In this document: positions 38,164 through 47,895 of the stretch, piece after piece | Layout: every line of letters begins with the position of its first letter | Position numbering within the stretch: the stretch's first letter is position 1 | Source: Pantoea vagans | GTDB taxonomy: Bacteria; Pseudomonadota; Gammaproteobacteria; Enterobacterales; Enterobacteriaceae | Direction of reading: 5' to 3' | Length of the DNA stretch: 64,000 nt | Assembly (NCBI RefSeq): GCF_001506165.1 | Contig: NZ_CP011427.1 | Location: forward strand, 2,914,001 to 2,978,000 | Position numbers and translations under genes: made by a program | Notes under the pieces: generated by a model | Databases searched by the model: none | Told to the model about the DNA's origin: nothing | The model's input: only the letters and a program-made list of their open reading frames with translations

Positions 38164-38544
38164 TTATTCGCGCGTGTCAGCATTTTCTGCCACTACCGGA
38201 ATGCGCCACATAAACAGTAACAGCGCGCACAACATGACACCGAGCATAATCCGCACCCACAACATGTTGACGACATAGATAGAGACGGCAAAGGTGACGA
38301 TAATCAGCAACATGGCGCGGCCTTTCGCGCCCGGCGGCATCGCGCGATGCTGTTGCCAGTGGCGAATGTAACGGCCAAACGGTGAGCGCCACAGCAGCCA
38401 GTGATGAAAGCGCGGCGAGGAACGGGCAAAACACCATGCCGCCAGCAACACAAATGGCGTGGTGGGCAGTAAAGGTAATACAATGCCCAGCATACCCAGC
38501 ACAATCGCTAGCCAACCGAGGCTGATGAGTAAAATTCGCTGCAT
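38164..38544 (-). CDS. ybaN: DUF454 inner-membrane protein YbaN
   Basis: The protein has 126 residues with three or four predicted membrane helices. Conserved family features are the N-terminal LGWLAIVLGMLGIVLPLLPTTPF and the loop CFARSSPRFHHWLLW. The biochemical role is unknown. The start was set at MQRILLISLG to match E. coli. It is divergent from priC, with 57 bp between the chosen starts. Confidence 0.93.
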   Translation of the reverse strand: MQRILLISLGWLAIVLGMLGIVLPLLPTTPFVLLAAWCFARSSPRFHHWLLWRSPFGRYIRHWQQHRAMPPGAKGRAMLLIIVTFAVSIYVVNMLWVRIMLGVMLCALLLFMWRIPVVAENADTRE

Positions 38545-38601
38545 GCCTGATGCCTGATAAAGTCGGAACTGCGCTACGTTAACACAGTCGGAATCAGAGT
38601 G

Positions 38602-39114
38602 ATGCCCCAACCGCCCGCACAACAGCGCTTACTTACCCTTGTCGATCAACTGCGCCAGCAGATTGCGCAGCAGCGCGATGGTGCATGCCGTCAGCCGCGT
38701 TTCGACGCACAGTTATTCCGGTGTAAAGGTACACGTTTAGCCGACTATCTTCTTGAGCTGGAACAAAATGTCGCGCAACTGTTCGCGGTGGACACTGATG
38801 TCGCCCGTCGCCAATGGCTGGCGGAGAAGGTGCTGGACCAGATTGCCGCGTTACAGCGTGAATGCCAAAGCCAACAGCTACGCACCTCACGAGAACGTCC
38901 ACGCGTCGATCCGCGCCAGCAGAAGCGTGAAGAGTATCTGGGCTATGAAACCCGGCTGTTAGCGATGATTCAACAGCGCGAACAGCATCTGGCAAAAGCG
39001 GAGACGCTGAGCGTGCAGCAGCAACTGATCCGTGAAGTCGAAGTGCTGCACGAGCGTTTAGCGCGTTGTCGTTCGGCGCTACATAAACTGGAATTGTCAT
39101 CCTCGACACGATAA
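38602..39114 (+). CDS. priC: Primosomal replication protein PriC (N'')
   Basis: PriC helps reload the replicative helicase at stalled forks. It has 170 residues, all helical and rich in Gln and Arg, with the C-terminal pattern [23 protein letters not shown] closely matching E. coli PriC. The start is ATG 38602 or the adjacent ATG 38599. In E. coli priC lies next to mscK, which is missing here; instead a GlsB/YeaQ-type gene and ybaM follow. Confidence 0.9.
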   Translation: MPQPPAQQRLLTLVDQLRQQIAQQRDGACRQPRFDAQLFRCKGTRLADYLLELEQNVAQLFAVDTDVARRQWLAEKVLDQIAALQRECQSQQLRTSRERPRVDPRQQKREEYLGYETRLLAMIQQREQHLAKAETLSVQQQLIREVEVLHERLARCRSALHKLELSSSTR

Positions 39115-39165
39115 TCAGCGTCCGCTTTCCTCTATACTTTCCCCAACCATATAAGGAGGAAAATC

Positions 39166-39411
39166 ATGACGCTTATCTTCTGGGTTGCGATTGGCATTGC
39201 CGCAGGCGGGTTAAAACGCATGATGTTTCCCGGTCGACCAGGCGGCTTTGTGCCGACGCTGGTGCTGGCGGTGATTGGCGCACTTATCGGTGGTTATATA
39301 GCGACTTACTTTACCACCGGCGATCTGGGCACCCTGCATCCTGCGGGCTTTGCTGTGGCGCTGATTGGGTCAATATTGATGCTGCTGGTGGCGGCAAAAT
39401 TACGCATTTAG
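39166..39411 (+). CDS. GlsB/YeaQ/YmgE-family small membrane protein
   Basis: The protein has 81 residues with three membrane helices and the glycine-rich family pattern [20 protein letters not shown] followed by [14 protein letters not shown]. Members are called transglycosylase-associated proteins or stress-response membrane proteins, but no enzymatic role is proven. An AAGGAGGA ribosome site precedes the ATG. It is 8 bp from ybaM, so both are probably co-transcribed. Confidence 0.9.
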   Translation: MTLIFWVAIGIAAGGLKRMMFPGRPGGFVPTLVLAVIGALIGGYIATYFTTGDLGTLHPAGFAVALIGSILMLLVAAKLRI

Positions 39412-39419
39412 GAGAGAGA

Positions 39420-39569
39420 ATGTCACTGGAAACAGCATCAGACGAGATCAAACTGGCGGTGGATTTAATTCAACTGCTGGAAGAGAACCAGGTGCCAACC
39501 GCTACCGTGCTGGCGGCTCTGGCGATTGTACAGCGTGATTATCAACAGAAGCTGGCAGCAGAAAATTAA
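39420..39569 (+). CDS. ybaM: Small protein YbaM
   Basis: This 49-residue protein is easily missed because of its length. It reads [20 protein letters not shown], then [20 protein letters not shown] and ends QKLAAEN. It aligns throughout with E. coli YbaM, which follows priC in the same way. GGAGAGAGA stands just before the ATG. The protein is probably helical and soluble, with unknown function. Confidence 0.93.
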   Translation: MSLETASDEIKLAVDLIQLLEENQVPTATVLAALAIVQRDYQQKLAAEN

Positions 39570-39626
39570 GCGCGCCTGATCCGATGGCGGCCTGAAGGCC
39601 GTCGCGACGACACCGAATCCAGCCCA

Positions 39627-40265
39627 TCAACGGGGAGTTGAAAGCGTTGAACTCAACCGCAGCATATCGATAAAGGCATCCACCAGCTGCGGCGCATCCG
39701 CAGCCAAATCAAATGCCTGCGGGTTGAACAGCCAGTTTTCCATCATGCCATTAATGTATCCGCACATCAGCCGAGCCGACTGCAGCGTATTCAGACCGGC
39801 CGGTAACTGCCCGACTTCAATACATTCACGTAGCACTAATTCAATTCGGTCGTAACACTCCAACAGTAAACTTTGACGCATATCCTGTAACGTCGACATT
39901 TCGCCAACAAATTCACATTTATGGAAGATAATCTCCATTAATGCGCGTCTTTGTGGATCCTTTGCTGTGGCTTCAAGGATATAGATCAACATCGAACGGA
40001 TAACAGAAAGTGGATCGCCCGGGTATTTTGTCTGATACTCAAGTTCCACATCATCAAGCCCAGCGTCACAACGCAGCCAGATTTCATGCAAGAGATCGGC
40101 TTTATTTTTAAAATGCCAGTAAATAGCACCGCGCGTTACGCCGGCCGCTGTTGCGATATCTGCCAGGGATGTGGCAGCCACACCGTGTTCAGAGAAGTGT
40201 GCTAAAGCGGCATCCAGAATTTGATGCCGAGTTTCAAGTGCTTGCGCTTTGGTTTTTCGTGCCAT
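39627..40265 (-). CDS. acrR: TetR-family repressor AcrR
   Basis: AcrR is the local repressor of acrAB. The 212-residue protein has an N-terminal helix-turn-helix (SLADIATAAGVTRGAIYWHFKNKADLL) and a C-terminal ligand-binding domain that in E. coli binds diverse dyes and drugs. It is divergent from acrA, with a perfect palindromic operator in between. Confidence 0.97.
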   Translation of the reverse strand: MARKTKAQALETRHQILDAALAHFSEHGVAATSLADIATAAGVTRGAIYWHFKNKADLLHEIWLRCDAGLDDVELEYQTKYPGDPLSVIRSMLIYILEATAKDPQRRALMEIIFHKCEFVGEMSTLQDMRQSLLLECYDRIELVLRECIEVGQLPAGLNTLQSARLMCGYINGMMENWLFNPQAFDLAADAPQLVDAFIDMLRLSSTLSTPR

Positions 40266-40294
40266 AGAGGACTTTTTTTACAAACTGGCAAGTT

Positions 40295-40318
40295 TACATA
40301 CATTTGTGAATGTATGTA
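40295..40318. promoter_or_regulatory. AcrR operator
   Basis: A perfect 24-bp inverted repeat, half-sites TACATACATTTG and the complementary TGAATGTATGTA overlapping at the centre, lies between acrR and acrA. As recalled it is identical to the E. coli AcrR box. The ATAGCACGAC stretch just right of it (40321-40330) could belong to a mar/sox/rob box, but the match is weak. Confidence 0.95.
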
Positions 40319-40407
40319 CCATAGCACGACCCGTGTTTTAACGCAGCAATGGGTTTATCGGTTTGTGATCCATTGATCATTTGATATCGGACACTAGAGG
40401 TTTATTT

Positions 40408-41598
40408 ATGAATAAAAACAGAGGATTAGCCCCTCTGGCGGCCGTCCTGATGCTTTCAGGCAGCTTTGTGTTAACAGGATGTGATGATAATAAATCCCAG
40501 CAAGCCGCCCAGCAGCAGCCCCCAGAAGTGGGTGTTGTGACGTTAAAAAACGAGCCCTTGAAGATCACTACCGAATTGCCTGGCCGTACGTCGGCTTTCC
40601 GAGTGGCAGAAGTGCGCCCTCAGGTCTCAGGCATTATTCTGAAGCGTAATTTTGAGGAAGGTACGGATATCAAAGCAGGCGTTTCCCTGTATCAGATCGA
40701 TCCCGCTACCTATCAGGCCGCTTACGACAGCGCGAAAGGCGATTTAGCACAGGCACAAGCCAATGCACACGTCGCGCAGTTGACCATCAAACGTTATAAG
40801 CCGCTGCTGGGTACCAAGTACATCAGCCAGCAGGATTATGACACCGCCGCCGCAACCGCTGCACAGACCGCCGCAGCTGTTCAGGCTGCACAAGCAAACG
40901 TTGAGACCGCGCGCATCAATCTGGCCTATACCAAAGTGACCTCGCCTATCAGCGGACGCATTGGTAAGTCTTCAGTCACTGAAGGTGCTTTAGTTTCCAG
41001 CGGACAAACCACCGCCCTGGCGACCGTGCAACAGCTTGATCCGATGTATGTCGATGTGACCCAATCCAGTGATGATTTCCTGCGTTTGCGCGCAGAACTG
41101 GAAGCCGGTCAGCTGAAACAGAATGACGGCAAAGCCAACGTCACGCTGCTGATGCAAAACGGTAGCGCATACACGCAGCCTGGCACATTGGAATTCTCTG
41201 ATGTGACTGTGGATGAAACCACTGGCTCGATCACTCTGCGTGCCATCTTCCCGAACCCGGACCACCGCCTGCTGCCAGGGATGTTTGTGCGTGCGCGTCT
41301 GGATGAAGGTACCAACCCAAGCGCACTGCTGGTTCCGCAACAAGGTGTGACTCGCACCCCAACCGGTCAGGCAACAGCGATGGTCGTGGGTGCAGATAAC
41401 AAAGTTGAAGTGCGTAATATTACGGCGAATCAGGCATTTGGTGACAAATGGCTGGTGACGGATGGCCTGAAAGAAGGCGATCGCGTGATCACCGTCGGTC
41501 TTCAGCGTGCCAAGCCAGGTGCGCAGGTGACACCACAAGAAGTCAAAGATGATGCCAAAGCAGCACCGGAAACACAGTCTGCTAAATCATCGTCCTAA
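40408..41598 (+). CDS. acrA: AcrA, periplasmic adaptor lipoprotein of the AcrAB-TolC pump
   Basis: AcrA joins AcrB to the outer-membrane channel TolC. It has 396 residues from MNKNRGLAPLAAVLML, with a lipoprotein signal ending at the lipobox LTGC (Cys25). Next come the membrane-proximal and lipoyl halves (VRPQVSGIILKRNFEEGTDI), an alpha-helical hairpin rich in Ala and Gln (about residues 100-170), and the second lipoyl half (AYTKVTSPISGRIGKS). It is 17 bp from acrB. Confidence 0.98.
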   Translation: MNKNRGLAPLAAVLMLSGSFVLTGCDDNKSQQAAQQQPPEVGVVTLKNEPLKITTELPGRTSAFRVAEVRPQVSGIILKRNFEEGTDIKAGVSLYQIDPATYQAAYDSAKGDLAQAQANAHVAQLTIKRYKPLLGTKYISQQDYDTAAATAAQTAAAVQAAQANVETARINLAYTKVTSPISGRIGKSSVTEGALVSSGQTTALATVQQLDPMYVDVTQSSDDFLRLRAELEAGQLKQNDGKANVTLLMQNGSAYTQPGTLEFSDVTVDETTGSITLRAIFPNPDHRLLPGMFVRARLDEGTNPSALLVPQQGVTRTPTGQATAMVVGADNKVEVRNITANQAFGDKWLVTDGLKEGDRVITVGLQRAKPGAQVTPQEVKDDAKAAPETQSAKSSS

Positions 41599-41615
41599 AC
41601 AGGAGCCACTGATAC

Positions 41616-44600
41616 ATGGCTAAGTTCTTTATTGATCGCCCCATTTTTGCCTGGGTGCTCGCCATCATCATCATGCTGGCGGGTACTTTAGCCATTATCA
41701 ACTTGCCGATTGAGCAATATCCCAATGTTGCGCCACCGGCAGTTGAAATTCAGGCGACTTATCCGGGTGCGGATGCGAAAACGCTGCAGGATTCGGTAAC
41801 CCAGGTTATCGAACAAAACATGAACGGCATCGATGGCCTGATGTACATGGCGTCGAGCAGTGACTCGTCAGGTACCCTGACGCTGACGTTGACGTTCCAG
41901 TCGGGCACTGATGCCGATATCGCGCAGGTTCAGGTGCAGAACAAACTGCAACTGGCGATGCCGTTACTGCCGCAAGAAGTTCAGCAACAGGGGATTCAGG
42001 TAAAAAAATCCTCTAGCAGCTTCTTGATGGTGGCCGGTTTTGTTAGCGATAACGACAACATGACGCAGAATGACATCTCTGACTATGTTGCCTCTAACAT
42101 CAAAGACCCGATCAGCCGTACGCCTGGCGTCGGTGATACTCAGGTATTTGGTGCGCAATATGCGATGCGTATCTGGCTTGATCCGCACAAGCTGAATAAC
42201 TATCAACTGACACCGGTTGATGTCATCAGTGCGTTGCAGACCCAGAACACCCAGATTGCTGCAGGCCAGTTAGGTGGTACGCCGCCGGTTCCGGGCCAGC
42301 AGTTGAACGCCTCGATCATTGCGCAGACACGTCTGACATCCACGGATGAGTTCGGTAATATCTTGCTGAAGGTTAATCAGGATGGCTCACAGGTGCGCCT
42401 GCGTGACGTCGCGAAGATCGAACTAGGTGGTGAAAACTACGAGATCATCGCACGTTACAACGGTAAACCCGCATCCGGTATCGGTATTAAGCTGGCCACC
42501 GGTGCTAACGCGCTGGATACCGCCAAAGCAGTGAAAGATGAGCTGGGTAAACTGCAGCCCTTCTTCCCTGCCGGTATGAAAACCGTTTATCCGTATGACA
42601 CCACGCCATTTGTGAAGATCTCCATCTTTGAAGTGGTGAAAACGCTGTTTGAAGCAATCGTGCTGGTGTTCCTGGTGATGTATCTGTTCCTGCAGAACTT
42701 CCGCGCGACCTTGATTCCAACCATCGCCGTGCCGGTCGTTCTGTTGGGTACGTTTGCCATCATCAGCGCCTTCGGTTACTCGATAAACACCCTGACGATG
42801 TTCGGGATGGTGCTCGCCATCGGCTTGCTGGTGGATGATGCCATCGTGGTGGTCGAGAACGTTGAGCGCGTAATGGTCGAAGAGGGCTTACCGCCTAAAG
42901 AAGCCACCAAGCGTTCGATGGAGCAGATTCAGGGTGCATTGGTCGGTATCGCCTTGGTGCTGTCAGCGGTATTTATCCCGATGGCCTTCTTCGGCGGTTC
43001 AACCGGTGTTATCTATCGCCAGTTCTCAATCACTATCGTTTCGGCCATGGCGCTGTCAGTCCTGGTGGCGTTGATTCTGACGCCAGCACTCTGTGCCACC
43101 ATGCTGAAACCGGTTAAGAAAGGCGATCACGGTAAAACCACCGGTTTCTTCGGCTGGTTTAACCGTCTGTTCGATAAGAGCACCAACCACTATGTTGATA
43201 GCGTAGGTCATATCGTTCGCAGCACCGGTCGCTATCTGGTGATCTATCTGGTGATCGTGGTCGGTATGGCGTACCTGTTCCTGAAACTGCCCACCTCGTT
43301 CCTGCCGGAAGAGGATCAGGGTCTGTTACTGGCACAGGCGCAGTTGCCTGCTGGTGCGACGCAGGAACGTACCCAGAAAGTGCTGGATCAGGTCACGGAT
43401 TACTTCCTGAACAAAGAGAAAGACAGCGTTAACTCGGTGTTTACCGTTAACGGCTTCGGCTTTGCCGGTCGTGGTCAAAACACCGGTATTGCGTTCGTCA
43501 GCCTCAAGCCTTGGGATGAGCGTGGTGACGCCAGTCTGAAAGTGCCTGCGATTGCGGGACGTGCAATGAAAGCGCTGGGTCAGATTAAAGATGCGATGGT
43601 CTTCCCGTTCAACCTGCCAGCGATTATCGAACTGGGTAACGCCACCGGCTTCGACTTTATGCTGACTGACCAGGGTAACCTGGGGCACGAGAAGTTGACC
43701 GCCGCGCGTAACCAGTTGTTTGGCATGATTGCCCAACATCCGGATACGTTGGTGGGCGTGCGTCCGAACGGTATGGAAGATACCCCACAGTACAAACTGA
43801 TTATCGATCAGGAAAAAGCACAGGCATTAGGTGTGTCGCTGTCTGACATCAACACCACGCTGGGCGCCGGTTGGGGTGGTTCTTACGTTAACGACTTTAT
43901 CGACCGCGGTCGTGTGAAGAAAGTGTACGTGATGGGCCAAGCCGACTCGCGCATGCTGCCAGACGACATCAGCAAATGGTTCGTGCGCAACAGCTCAGGC
44001 ACCATGGTGCCGTTCTCCGCCTTCTCTTCGGCGAAGTGGCAGTACGGTTCGCCACGTCTGGAGCGCTATAACGGCTTGCCATCAATGGAAATCCTCGGCC
44101 AGGCTGCACCAGGCAAGAGTTCCGGTGATGCCATGAACCTGATGGAAGAGCTGGCAGGTAAACTGCCTGCCGGAATTGGCTATGACTGGACCGGTATGTC
44201 CTATCAGGAACGTCTGTCCGGTAACCAGGCCCCTGCCCTGTATGCGATCTCGCTGATTGTGGTGTTCCTGTGTCTGGCGGCGCTGTATGAGAGCTGGTCG
44301 ATTCCGTTCTCGGTTATGCTGGTGGTACCGCTCGGTGTGGTCGGTGCGTTGATCTTCACCACCTTGCGCGGACTCAGTAACGACGTCTACTTCGTGGTGG
44401 GGCTGTTAACCACTATCGGCTTGTCGGCGAAGAACGCCATCCTGATCGTTGAATTCGCTAAGGATTTGATGGAGAAGGAAGGGAAAGGATTGGTGGAGTC
44501 AACGCTGGAAGCCGCGCGTATGCGTCTGCGTCCAATTCTGATGACCTCACTTGCCTTTATCCTAGGTGTACTGCCGCTGGCGATCAGCACCGGTGCCGGT

Positions 44601-44765
44601 TCTGGCGCACAGAACGCCGTCGGTACCGGCGTAATGGGCGGTATGGTCACGGCAACAGCATTGGCCATCTTCTTCGTTCCGGTGTTCTTCGTGGTGGTGC
44701 GTCGCCGCTTCGGTAAGAACAAAGCGGATATCGAACAAGGCCATCCGGTCGAACACAAGCACTAA
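41616..44765 (+). CDS. acrB: AcrB, RND multidrug efflux pump
   Basis: AcrB is the proton-driven trimeric inner-membrane pump that exports dyes, detergents, bile salts and antibiotics. It has 1049 residues, as in E. coli. Proton-relay residues are visible: the two Asp in [17 protein letters not shown] near residue 407, and the Lys in [16 protein letters not shown] near 940. Porter and docking domains and both large periplasmic loops are complete. A terminator follows at 44780. Confidence 0.98.
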   Translation: MAKFFIDRPIFAWVLAIIIMLAGTLAIINLPIEQYPNVAPPAVEIQATYPGADAKTLQDSVTQVIEQNMNGIDGLMYMASSSDSSGTLTLTLTFQSGTDADIAQVQVQNKLQLAMPLLPQEVQQQGIQVKKSSSSFLMVAGFVSDNDNMTQNDISDYVASNIKDPISRTPGVGDTQVFGAQYAMRIWLDPHKLNNYQLTPVDVISALQTQNTQIAAGQLGGTPPVPGQQLNASIIAQTRLTSTDEFGNILLKVNQDGSQVRLRDVAKIELGGENYEIIARYNGKPASGIGIKLATGANALDTAKAVKDELGKLQPFFPAGMKTVYPYDTTPFVKISIFEVVKTLFEAIVLVFLVMYLFLQNFRATLIPTIAVPVVLLGTFAIISAFGYSINTLTMFGMVLAIGLLVDDAIVVVENVERVMVEEGLPPKEATKRSMEQIQGALVGIALVLSAVFIPMAFFGGSTGVIYRQFSITIVSAMALSVLVALILTPALCATMLKPVKKGDHGKTTGFFGWFNRLFDKSTNHYVDSVGHIVRSTGRYLVIYLVIVVGMAYLFLKLPTSFLPEEDQGLLLAQAQLPAGATQERTQKVLDQVTDYFLNKEKDSVNSVFTVNGFGFAGRGQNTGIAFVSLKPWDERGDASLKVPAIAGRAMKALGQIKDAMVFPFNLPAIIELGNATGFDFMLTDQGNLGHEKLTAARNQLFGMIAQHPDTLVGVRPNGMEDTPQYKLIIDQEKAQALGVSLSDINTTLGAGWGGSYVNDFIDRGRVKKVYVMGQADSRMLPDDISKWFVRNSSGTMVPFSAFSSAKWQYGSPRLERYNGLPSMEILGQAAPGKSSGDAMNLMEELAGKLPAGIGYDWTGMSYQERLSGNQAPALYAISLIVVFLCLAALYESWSIPFSVMLVVPLGVVGALIFTTLRGLSNDVYFVVGLLTTIGLSAKNAILIVEFAKDLMEKEGKGLVESTLEAARMRLRPILMTSLAFILGVLPLAISTGAGSGAQNAVGTGVMGGMVTATALAIFFVPVFFVVVRRRFGKNKADIEQGHPVEHKH

Positions 44766-44779
44766 GTTTTAACCTGTTG

Positions 44780-44806
44780 AAAAGGCCGCGTAAGCGGCCT
44801 TTTTTA
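44780..44806 (+). terminator. Rho-independent terminator after acrB
   Basis: AAAGGCCGC and GCGGCCTTT pair across GTAA, with a run of seven T following 15 bp after the acrB stop. Confidence 0.9.
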
Positions 44807-44882
44807 TTGCTGCGCTCTCCTGCCTGATGAATACCCATACTGCAATCACGGTTGCAATCAATTCTCTGCAGGTTCATACTAT

Positions 44883-44897
44883 TGTTATAGTATAACA
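44883..44897 (+). promoter_or_regulatory. Zur box upstream of the L31B-L36B genes
   Basis: TGTTATAGTATAACA is a perfect 7-1-7 palindrome equal to the core of the enterobacterial Zur operator. It lies 19 bp before the L31 start codon, where bound Zur-zinc would block transcription, so expression is expected under zinc shortage. Confidence 0.88.
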
Positions 44898-44915
44898 TTA
44901 CATGAGACCGCAGTT

Positions 44916-45173
44916 ATGAAACCGAATATCCATCCGCTTTACCGCCCTGTGGTGTTCCATGACACCTCGGTAGACGAGTACTTCAAAATCGGCTCCACCA
45001 TTAAAACCGAACGCACCATTGAGTTCGAAGGTGAAGTGCTGCCTTACGTGACGCTGGATGTCTCATCCAAGTCGCACGTTCATTACACCGGTAAGCAGAA
45101 AGATCTCACCAAAGAGGGCAGCGCTGCACGCTTCAATAAGCGTTTTGGTAGCTTCCTGACGCGCGGCAACTAA
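44916..45173 (+). CDS. rpmE2: Ribosomal protein L31 type B (zinc-independent)
   Basis: The protein has 85 residues with the L31B pattern [34 protein letters not shown] and the C-terminal FNKRFGSF. It has no cysteine at all, so it cannot hold the zinc of ordinary L31. Such paralogues replace zinc-containing L31 during zinc starvation and free the metal. It is under a Zur box and forms an operon with L36B 14 bp downstream. Confidence 0.97.
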   Translation: MKPNIHPLYRPVVFHDTSVDEYFKIGSTIKTERTIEFEGEVLPYVTLDVSSKSHVHYTGKQKDLTKEGSAARFNKRFGSFLTRGN

Positions 45174-45187
45174 TCGGGGTTACATCC

Positions 45188-45328
45188 ATGCAAGTATTAA
45201 GTTCATTACGGTCTGCCAAGACCCGCCACAAGGATTGCAAAGTCGTGCGCCGTAAAGGCCGCATTTACGTGATCTGCAAAACCAATCCGCGCTTTAAGGC
45301 GGTTCAGGGAAGAAAGAAAAAAAGGTAG
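45188..45328 (+). CDS. rpmJ2: Ribosomal protein L36 type B
   Basis: The protein has 46 residues from [20 protein letters not shown] to a basic end GRKKKR. Only two cysteines are present (residues 17 and 30) and the C-x2-C...H zinc set of ordinary L36 is missing, so it is the zinc-independent paralogue. It is co-transcribed with L31B behind the Zur box and ends in a shared terminator at 45347. Confidence 0.95.
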   Translation: MQVLSSLRSAKTRHKDCKVVRRKGRIYVICKTNPRFKAVQGRKKKR

Positions 45329-45346
45329 GAAAGTGTCGTGATAATT

Positions 45347-45373
45347 GGCCGGGATGCTCCCCGGCCTTTTTTT
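45347..45373. terminator. Terminator between L36B and the zinc-binding protein gene
   Basis: GGCCGGG and CCCGGCC form a strong stem, followed by TTTTTTT. The T-run runs into the stop codon of the convergent substrate-binding protein gene, so the two transcription units end against each other. Confidence 0.85.
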
Positions 45374-46250
45374 ACTTCATGCTTTTGGCAATGGTTTCAA
45401 CGTTATGTTTGAACGCATCAACATAGGTTGCCGCTGGACCATTTGCTTCGGACAGCGCTTCTGGATACAGCTCACCACCCGGTTGTGCGCCAGTCTCACT
45501 GGCAATCTGTTTCACCAGACGTGGGTCAGTCTGATTCTCCATGAAGTAGGTATTGATGTGCTCTGCTTTCAACTGTTTGATGATCGAAGCCACATCGCTG
45601 GCGCTGGCTTCTGCTTCCGTTGAGAAACCAACCGGTGCCATAAAGCTCACGCCATAGCGCTGACCAAAGTATCCAAAGGCATCGTGGCTGGTCAGGACTT
45701 TACGTTTGCTTTTTGGTACGGAAGCAAACTCGCTTTTCGCCCAGCTATCCAGCTTCTGCAGCTGTTGAATATAGCTTTCACCACTTTTACGGATATCAGC
45801 CGCATCTTCTGGGTCGGCTTTAATCAGTGCGTTCATGACGTTGGTCGCGTAGATCACGCCATTCTGCATGCTGTTCCACGCGTGAGGATCGGTAACGGTT
45901 TTGCCGTCTTCTTCCATTTTGCGCGTGTTCACGCCGTTTGATGCCACGACGATGGTGCCTTTATAACCTGACGCGCTGATCAGACGATCCATCCAGCCTT
46001 CCATGCCGAGGCCACTGACAAACACCACGTTAGCTTTGGACAACGCCTGGCTGTCTTGCGGTGTCGGTTCAAAGGTATGCGGATCGCCGTTCGGGCCCAC
46101 CAGTGACTTCACGTTGACATGTTCGCCACCCACCTGCTTGACGATATCTGCCAGCACGGTGAAACTCGCCACTACATCGACCGTTTTCGCCATGGTCAAT
46201 GGGCTGATAAACAGGGTGCCAATGGCCAGGCTTAACGTTAACTTTTTCAT
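45372..46250 (-). CDS. Zinc-type metal ABC transporter substrate-binding protein
   Basis: This periplasmic cluster A-I binding protein has 292 residues and a signal peptide (SLAIGTLFISPLTMA-K). Putative metal ligands are His58 (DPHTFEPTP), His123 (DPHAWN) and His189 (TSHDAFGYF), and an acidic residue is present in the C-terminal lobe. Three histidines favour zinc, whereas manganese/iron homologues usually have Glu as the third ligand. The His-rich loop of ZnuA is absent, so this is a second, distinct system. It is last in the operon with permease, ATPase and the small membrane protein. Confidence 0.9.
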   Translation of the reverse strand: MKKLTLSLAIGTLFISPLTMAKTVDVVASFTVLADIVKQVGGEHVNVKSLVGPNGDPHTFEPTPQDSQALSKANVVFVSGLGMEGWMDRLISASGYKGTIVVASNGVNTRKMEEDGKTVTDPHAWNSMQNGVIYATNVMNALIKADPEDAADIRKSGESYIQQLQKLDSWAKSEFASVPKSKRKVLTSHDAFGYFGQRYGVSFMAPVGFSTEAEASASDVASIIKQLKAEHINTYFMENQTDPRLVKQIASETGAQPGGELYPEALSEANGPAATYVDAFKHNVETIAKSMK

Positions 46251-46271
46251 TCATATCCCCTTATAGTTTGA

Positions 46272-47111
46272 TTATCGGCGGCGCAGCAGGCCACCACATG
46301 GTCCTGTCAAAACAGAAAGCAAAAACAGTACGGCCGCACTCAGCACCACCGCGGGTCCGGCGGGCAGCGAGAAGTGCCAGGAAAGGATCAGTCCCACCAG
46401 CGCGGCGACCATCGCCAGCAGCATGGCGATACCGAGCATGCAGGCCAGATGACGACTCCAGAAACGGGCGCTGGTTGCGGGTAACATCATCAAGCCCACT
46501 GACATCAGCGTGCCGAGCACCTGAAAACCGGCCACAAGATTGAGCACCACCAGCATCAGAAAGATGCCGTGCACCACAGGCGCGCTCCACTTGCCCTGCG
46601 CGCGCAGGAAATCAGGATCGAAGGCGTCGATCACCAGCGGACGAAAAATCACGGCCAGCATCAGTAAGGTGAAAGCCGCAATACCTCCAACCAATAAGAT
46701 GGCCGCGTTGTCGACCGCCAGCAGCGAACCAAACAGCACGTGCAGCAGATCGACGCTTGAGCCGCGCAGCGAAACCAGCGTGACGCCCAAGGCCAGCGAG
46801 CCGAGATAGAAGCCCGAGAAGCTGGCATCCTCTTTCAGCGGGGTATAGCGGCTGACGGCGCCAGAGAGCAGCGCCACCGCCAGGCCAGCAATCAGTCCAC
46901 CGATGCCCATCGCCACCAGCGATAATCCAGACACCAGGTAGCCAATCGCCGCGCCGGGTAACACCGCATGGGATAGCGCATCCCCCACTAGACTCATGCG
47001 ACGCAATGAAAGAAAGACGCCGAGCGGTGTGGCGCTCAGCGCTAAAGCCACACAGGCCACCAGGGCGCGGCGCATAAAACCAAATTCGATAAAGGGTTGA
47101 ATCAAGGTCAC
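46272..47111 (-). CDS. Metal ABC transporter permease (ZnuB/SitD-like)
   Basis: This inner-membrane permease has 279 residues and seven to nine helices. Family motifs are LRRMSLVGDALSHAVLPGAAIGYL near residue 32 and DFLRAQGKW followed by GFQVLGTLMSVGLMMLPATSAR. It overlaps the ATPase gene by four bases and precedes the binding protein gene by 21 bp. With them it forms a complete importer, probably for zinc, behind a Zur box. Confidence 0.92.
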   Translation of the reverse strand: MTLIQPFIEFGFMRRALVACVALALSATPLGVFLSLRRMSLVGDALSHAVLPGAAIGYLVSGLSLVAMGIGGLIAGLAVALLSGAVSRYTPLKEDASFSGFYLGSLALGVTLVSLRGSSVDLLHVLFGSLLAVDNAAILLVGGIAAFTLLMLAVIFRPLVIDAFDPDFLRAQGKWSAPVVHGIFLMLVVLNLVAGFQVLGTLMSVGLMMLPATSARFWSRHLACMLGIAMLLAMVAALVGLILSWHFSLPAGPAVVLSAAVLFLLSVLTGPCGGLLRRR

Positions 47112-47764
47112 GAAGCCACCCTACGCAGCAGTGGAGTTTGAGCGGAGGTTGCATCGTCGAGCGACAACACATCGTTAAAATGGCGCGCCACTAATGGGCG
47201 GTCGTGCAGCACCACCAGCAAGGTCGTGCCGAGTTTCTGTTGCTGTTCGAGGATGGACATCAGTAACGCCACGGTCTGCGTATCAATGCCATTAAAAGGC
47301 TCATCCAGCAGCCAGACTTTGCTCTGCTGCAACATCAAACGGGCGAACAGTACGCGCTGCAACTGACCGCCAGAAAGCGTCGAGGGCTGAGCATCGGCAA
47401 ACTCACGCATCATCACCGCATCCAGCGCGGCATCGATTTCCAGGCGCAAAGCACGGTTGATGCCGCCGAACCAACCACAGCGCGGCCAGCAGCCCATCGC
47501 CACTAACTCATAGACGGTGAGAGGAAAACGCGTTTCTAATTCGCTGCGCTGCGGCAACCAACCCAATGCTTTGCGCGGAACCTGAACTTCACAGGTGCCA
47601 GCAACCGGCGGCAACAGACCCGCAATGGTTTTTAATAGCGTGGATTTTCCAGTGCCATTGGCACCCACCAGCGCCGTCATACTGCCCGCTGCCAGTTCGC
47701 CGGTCACCACCGGCGTCACGGCCTGACCTTGGTAGCCAGCCTGCAATCGGTTGAAATGCATCAT
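47108..47764 (-). CDS. Metal ABC transporter ATP-binding protein
   Basis: This cytosolic ATPase has 218 residues. Walker A is GANGTGKST, the signature LSGGQLQR, Walker B VWLLDEPFNGID and the H-loop VVLHDR. The start is at the double Met (47764 or 47761). The first ATG overlaps the stop of the upstream 34-codon gene as ATGA, which argues for this start over an in-frame codon 130 bp upstream that would bridge the Zur box. Confidence 0.92.
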   Translation of the reverse strand: MMHFNRLQAGYQGQAVTPVVTGELAAGSMTALVGANGTGKSTLLKTIAGLLPPVAGTCEVQVPRKALGWLPQRSELETRFPLTVYELVAMGCWPRCGWFGGINRALRLEIDAALDAVMMREFADAQPSTLSGGQLQRVLFARLMLQQSKVWLLDEPFNGIDTQTVALLMSILEQQQKLGTTLLVVLHDRPLVARHFNDVLSLDDATSAQTPLLRRVAS

Positions 47765-47865
47765 TTTTGCATTCCCCAATAGATAGCTAAGGCTAAAAAG
47801 GCGATGAGCAGTAAGGCGACCATCAGGCGACCGCCGAGCGAGAAGAGTAGTCCGCTGTGATTCAT
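47761..47865 (-). CDS. Candidate 34-residue single-pass membrane protein, first gene of the zinc operon
   Basis: The frame reads MNHSGLLFSLGGRLMVALLL, IAFLALAIYW and ends GMQK. It has one strongly hydrophobic helix (about residues 12-31) with a short tail. The ATG lies 16 bp from the Zur box and its stop overlaps the ATPase start by four bases, a sign of translational coupling. The ribosome site is poor. No known family was recognised. It could be a small transporter subunit or a leader that ensures coupling. Existence is inferred from position and hydrophobicity only. Confidence 0.6.
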   Translation of the reverse strand: MNHSGLLFSLGGRLMVALLLIAFLALAIYWGMQK

Positions 47866-47880
47866 GGGTGACAACCAAAA

Positions 47881-47895
47881 TGTTATAACATAACA
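47881..47895 (-). promoter_or_regulatory. Zur box upstream of the zinc ABC operon
   Basis: TGTTATAACATAACA matches the Zur palindrome TGTTATA-N-TATAACA with one mismatch. It lies 16 bp upstream of the 34-codon gene. Together with the perfect box at 44883 it places both divergent ends of this block under zinc control. Confidence 0.82.

Noticed and set aside
40321..40340. Mar/sox/rob box next to the AcrR operator
   Set aside because: Only the GCAC half fits; the second half does not match the degenerate consensus well enough to claim.
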